A DNA stretch of 64,000 nucleotides, from the NCBI RefSeq assembly GCF_003173615.1, contig NZ_QGNA01000001.1, forward strand, positions 930,001-994,000. Direction: 5' to 3'. The position numbers and the translations under genes were made by a program. Below the pieces are notes generated by a model, which saw nothing but the letters and a program-made list of their open reading frames with translations, was not told the origin of the DNA and made no database searches. Below, piece after piece: positions 62,504 to 64,000 of the stretch (positions are counted from its first letter, which is position 1; each line of letters begins with the position of its first letter). The stretch is from Falsiroseomonas bella (GTDB lineage: Bacteria; Pseudomonadota; Alphaproteobacteria; Acetobacterales; Acetobacteraceae).

Positions 62504-63249
62504 TGCAGGCGGCCCCCACGATCCTCGAGATCGAACGGGCGACGCTCTCGGCCGTGCCGGCGCCGCGGATCGCCTTCGACGGCGGCTTCGTGGTGCGCAG
62601 CTTCGCGGGCGGCACCGGGCGCGCGAATGCCGCCTGCCCGCTGGACCCGTCGCCGGATCCGGCGCTGACGGACCGCATCGCGCGCATCGAGGCCTTCTAT
62701 CGGCGTGCCGGATTCACGCCGCGCTTCCGCTCGACGCCACTCGACCCGCCGGGGATGGTCGAGGCGCTGCAAGCGCGCGGCTACCGGCCGCATGACGAGA
62801 GCCAGGTGATCGTCGGGCCGCTCGGGCCGCTGTTCCAGGACGACCCGGACTGCACCGCGCTGGCCGGACCGGAGCCCGACTGGACCCGCGTGATGGCAAG
62901 CGGGGAACACCAGGTGCCGGCGCGGCAGGCCGAAAAGGCGCGGATGCCGGAGCTGCTCGGCGTGCCGGCCGCGTGGATCCTGCTGCGGGTGGAGGGCGAG
63001 CCGGCGGCCTGCGCCTTCGCCACGGCCGATGGCGAGCTCGCCGGCCTGTTCGACCTGGCGGTGCGCAAGGAGTTCCGGCGGCGGGGCCTCGGCCGGCGGG
63101 TGATGTCGGCGGCGGGCGCCTGGGCGCGGTCGCGGGGCGCGCGCTGGGCCTATGCGCAGGTCGCCTGCACCAATGCGGCCTCGCTGGCCCTCAATGCCGG
63201 TCTCGGCCTGACGGAGCGCTACCGCTACCGCTACTTCCTGCCCGGATGA
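62503..63249 (+). CDS. GNAT family N-acetyltransferase
   Basis: A 248-residue acetyltransferase. The acetyl-CoA motif is in FDLAVRKEFRRRGLGRRVMSAAG (Q/RxxGxG/A type), followed by the last motif ACTNAASLALNAGLGLTERYRY, so the C-terminal GNAT half is complete; the N-terminal half is poorly conserved. The ATG at 62503 overlaps the HD gene stop (TGATG); GTG at 62500 is an alternative. Substrate unknown. Confidence 0.85.
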   Translation: MQAAPTILEIERATLSAVPAPRIAFDGGFVVRSFAGGTGRANAACPLDPSPDPALTDRIARIEAFYRRAGFTPRFRSTPLDPPGMVEALQARGYRPHDESQVIVGPLGPLFQDDPDCTALAGPEPDWTRVMASGEHQVPARQAEKARMPELLGVPAAWILLRVEGEPAACAFATADGELAGLFDLAVRKEFRRRGLGRRVMSAAGAWARSRGARWAYAQVACTNAASLALNAGLGLTERYRYRYFLPG

Positions 63250-63298
63250 GCGGCCGGTCCGCGCCCGGCGCCGGGTTCCGGCGCCGGGCGGCAGGCGG

Positions 63299-64000
63299 TC
63301 AGGGCAGCAGGACGGTGCTGCCGGTGGTCTTGCGGGCCTCGAGCGCGCGATGGGCCTCGGCCGCATCCTTCAGCGCGAAGCGCTGGTTGACGTTGATCTT
63401 CACGGCGCCCTTCGCGACCACGTCGAACAGGGCGTTGGCGCAGGATTCCAGGTCCTCGCGCTTGGCCGTGTAGGTCGCGAGGGTCGGGCGCGTCAGGTAG
63501 AGCGAGCCCTTGGCGGCCAGCACGCCAATATCCGGTATGGAGACCGGACCCGAGGCATTGCCGTACGACACCATCATGCCGAAGGGCATCAGGCAGTCGA
63601 GCGAGGTCAGGAAGGTGTCGCGGCCGACGCTGTCGAAGACGACCGGCAGCATGGTGCCGCCCGTGATCTCCTTTACGCGCGCGGGCAGGGTGTCGGTGCC
63701 GATCACGACATGGTCGGCGCCATGGGCCCGGACCAGTTGCGCCTTCTCCTCCGTGCTGACGCTCCCGATGACGGTGGCGCCGAGATGCTTCGCCCATTGC
63801 ACCATGATGAGGCCGACGCCGCCCGCCGCGGCATGGACTAGGATGGTCTGGCCGGCCTGCACCTTATAGGTCCGGGTCAGCAGGAAGCAGGCGGTCATAC
63901 CCTGCAGCATCATCGCCGCCGCCTGCTCATCGGTGACGCCTGCGGGGATCTTCACAAGCCGGTCGGCCTTGATGGTCCGCGCCTCGGAATAGGCGCCGAT
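63299..64000 (-). CDS. quinone oxidoreductase, zinc-independent MDR family (partial, N-terminus outside window)
   Basis: The frame is open from the window edge to a stop at 63299 and gives the last 233 residues of an NADPH:quinone oxidoreductase. The NADP-binding motif HAAAGGVGLIMVQWAKHLGA follows MMLQGMTACFLLTRTYKVQAG, then VSTEEKAQLVRAHGADHVV. The family (zeta-crystallin-like) reduces quinones by one electron and needs no zinc. The 5' end lies beyond 64000. Confidence 0.93.
   Translation of the reverse strand: MGAYSEARTIKADRLVKIPAGVTDEQAAAMMLQGMTACFLLTRTYKVQAGQTILVHAAAGGVGLIMVQWAKHLGATVIGSVSTEEKAQLVRAHGADHVVIGTDTLPARVKEITGGTMLPVVFDSVGRDTFLTSLDCLMPFGMMVSYGNASGPVSIPDIGVLAAKGSLYLTRPTLATYTAKREDLESCANALFDVVAKGAVKINVNQRFALKDAAEAHRALEARKTTGSTVLLP

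Overview
The window is one contiguous stretch of a very GC-rich alphaproteobacterial chromosome. The best guess is the family Acetobacteraceae (a Roseomonas-like genus). This rests on the strong G/C third-position bias, the 180-kDa-type NAD-glutamate dehydrogenase, hemH and hemJ lying close to rho, a sorAB-like sulfite dehydrogenase pair, and abundant TRAP/Bug-type solute-binding proteins. The taxonomic call is an inference; no rRNA or tRNA gene was found in the window.

Layout. 1-5.7 kb: the 5' end of a TRAP substrate-binding protein gene, a possible 52-residue micro-protein, an amidase, and a two-gene surface-glycosylation operon (DUF6311 membrane protein plus GtrB-like glycosyltransferase). 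5-12 kb: a secreted protein, then trmB, metK, a TylF-type methyltransferase, an alpha/beta-hydrolase-like protein and dapB on the minus strand, followed by a PEP-CTERM trypsin-like protease. 12-23 kb: the chaperone genes dnaJ, dnaK and, a little apart, grpE; between them lie a large acidic SdrD/Cna-B repeat protein with three near-identical 113-residue repeats and a DUF3422 protein; murJ and a peroxiredoxin follow. 23-28.8 kb: small envelope proteins, hisF-hisE, a HIT protein, a SirB1-type protein, a VOC protein and a methyltransferase. 28.8-34.6 kb: an OmpR/EnvZ-type two-component pair, a MocR regulator divergent from a flavin split-barrel protein, and an MFS transporter.

34.7-44.2 kb is the most interesting part. 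A sulfite dehydrogenase/cytochrome pair is followed by a DNA-repair operon (radical-SAM protein plus DUF4130-UdgX fusion) whose first start codon sits 2 bp behind an exact GAAC-N7-GAAC motif, the alphaproteobacterial LexA box. Then come an HMG-CoA-lyase-like gene and a compact minus-strand cluster: cupin_4/JmjC oxygenase, OmpA-like protein, a Tat-signal protein made of six 24-residue Asp/Pro/Gly/Arg repeats, a second cupin_4/JmjC oxygenase, and an FMN reductase. Two oxygenases flanking a repetitive exported protein suggest a peptide-hydroxylation system; this is a hypothesis.

44-64 kb: the giant NAD-GDH gene, a palindromic repeat cluster, a UMF1-type transporter, an alpha/beta hydrolase, an RTX protein, a GH1-like protein, then hemH, HAD phosphatase, Bug receptor, hemJ, an SbmA/YddA-like ABC exporter and rho. 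A strong intrinsic terminator hairpin spans the stop codon of rho. An HD-domain protein, a GNAT acetyltransferase and the 3' part of a quinone oxidoreductase gene close the window.
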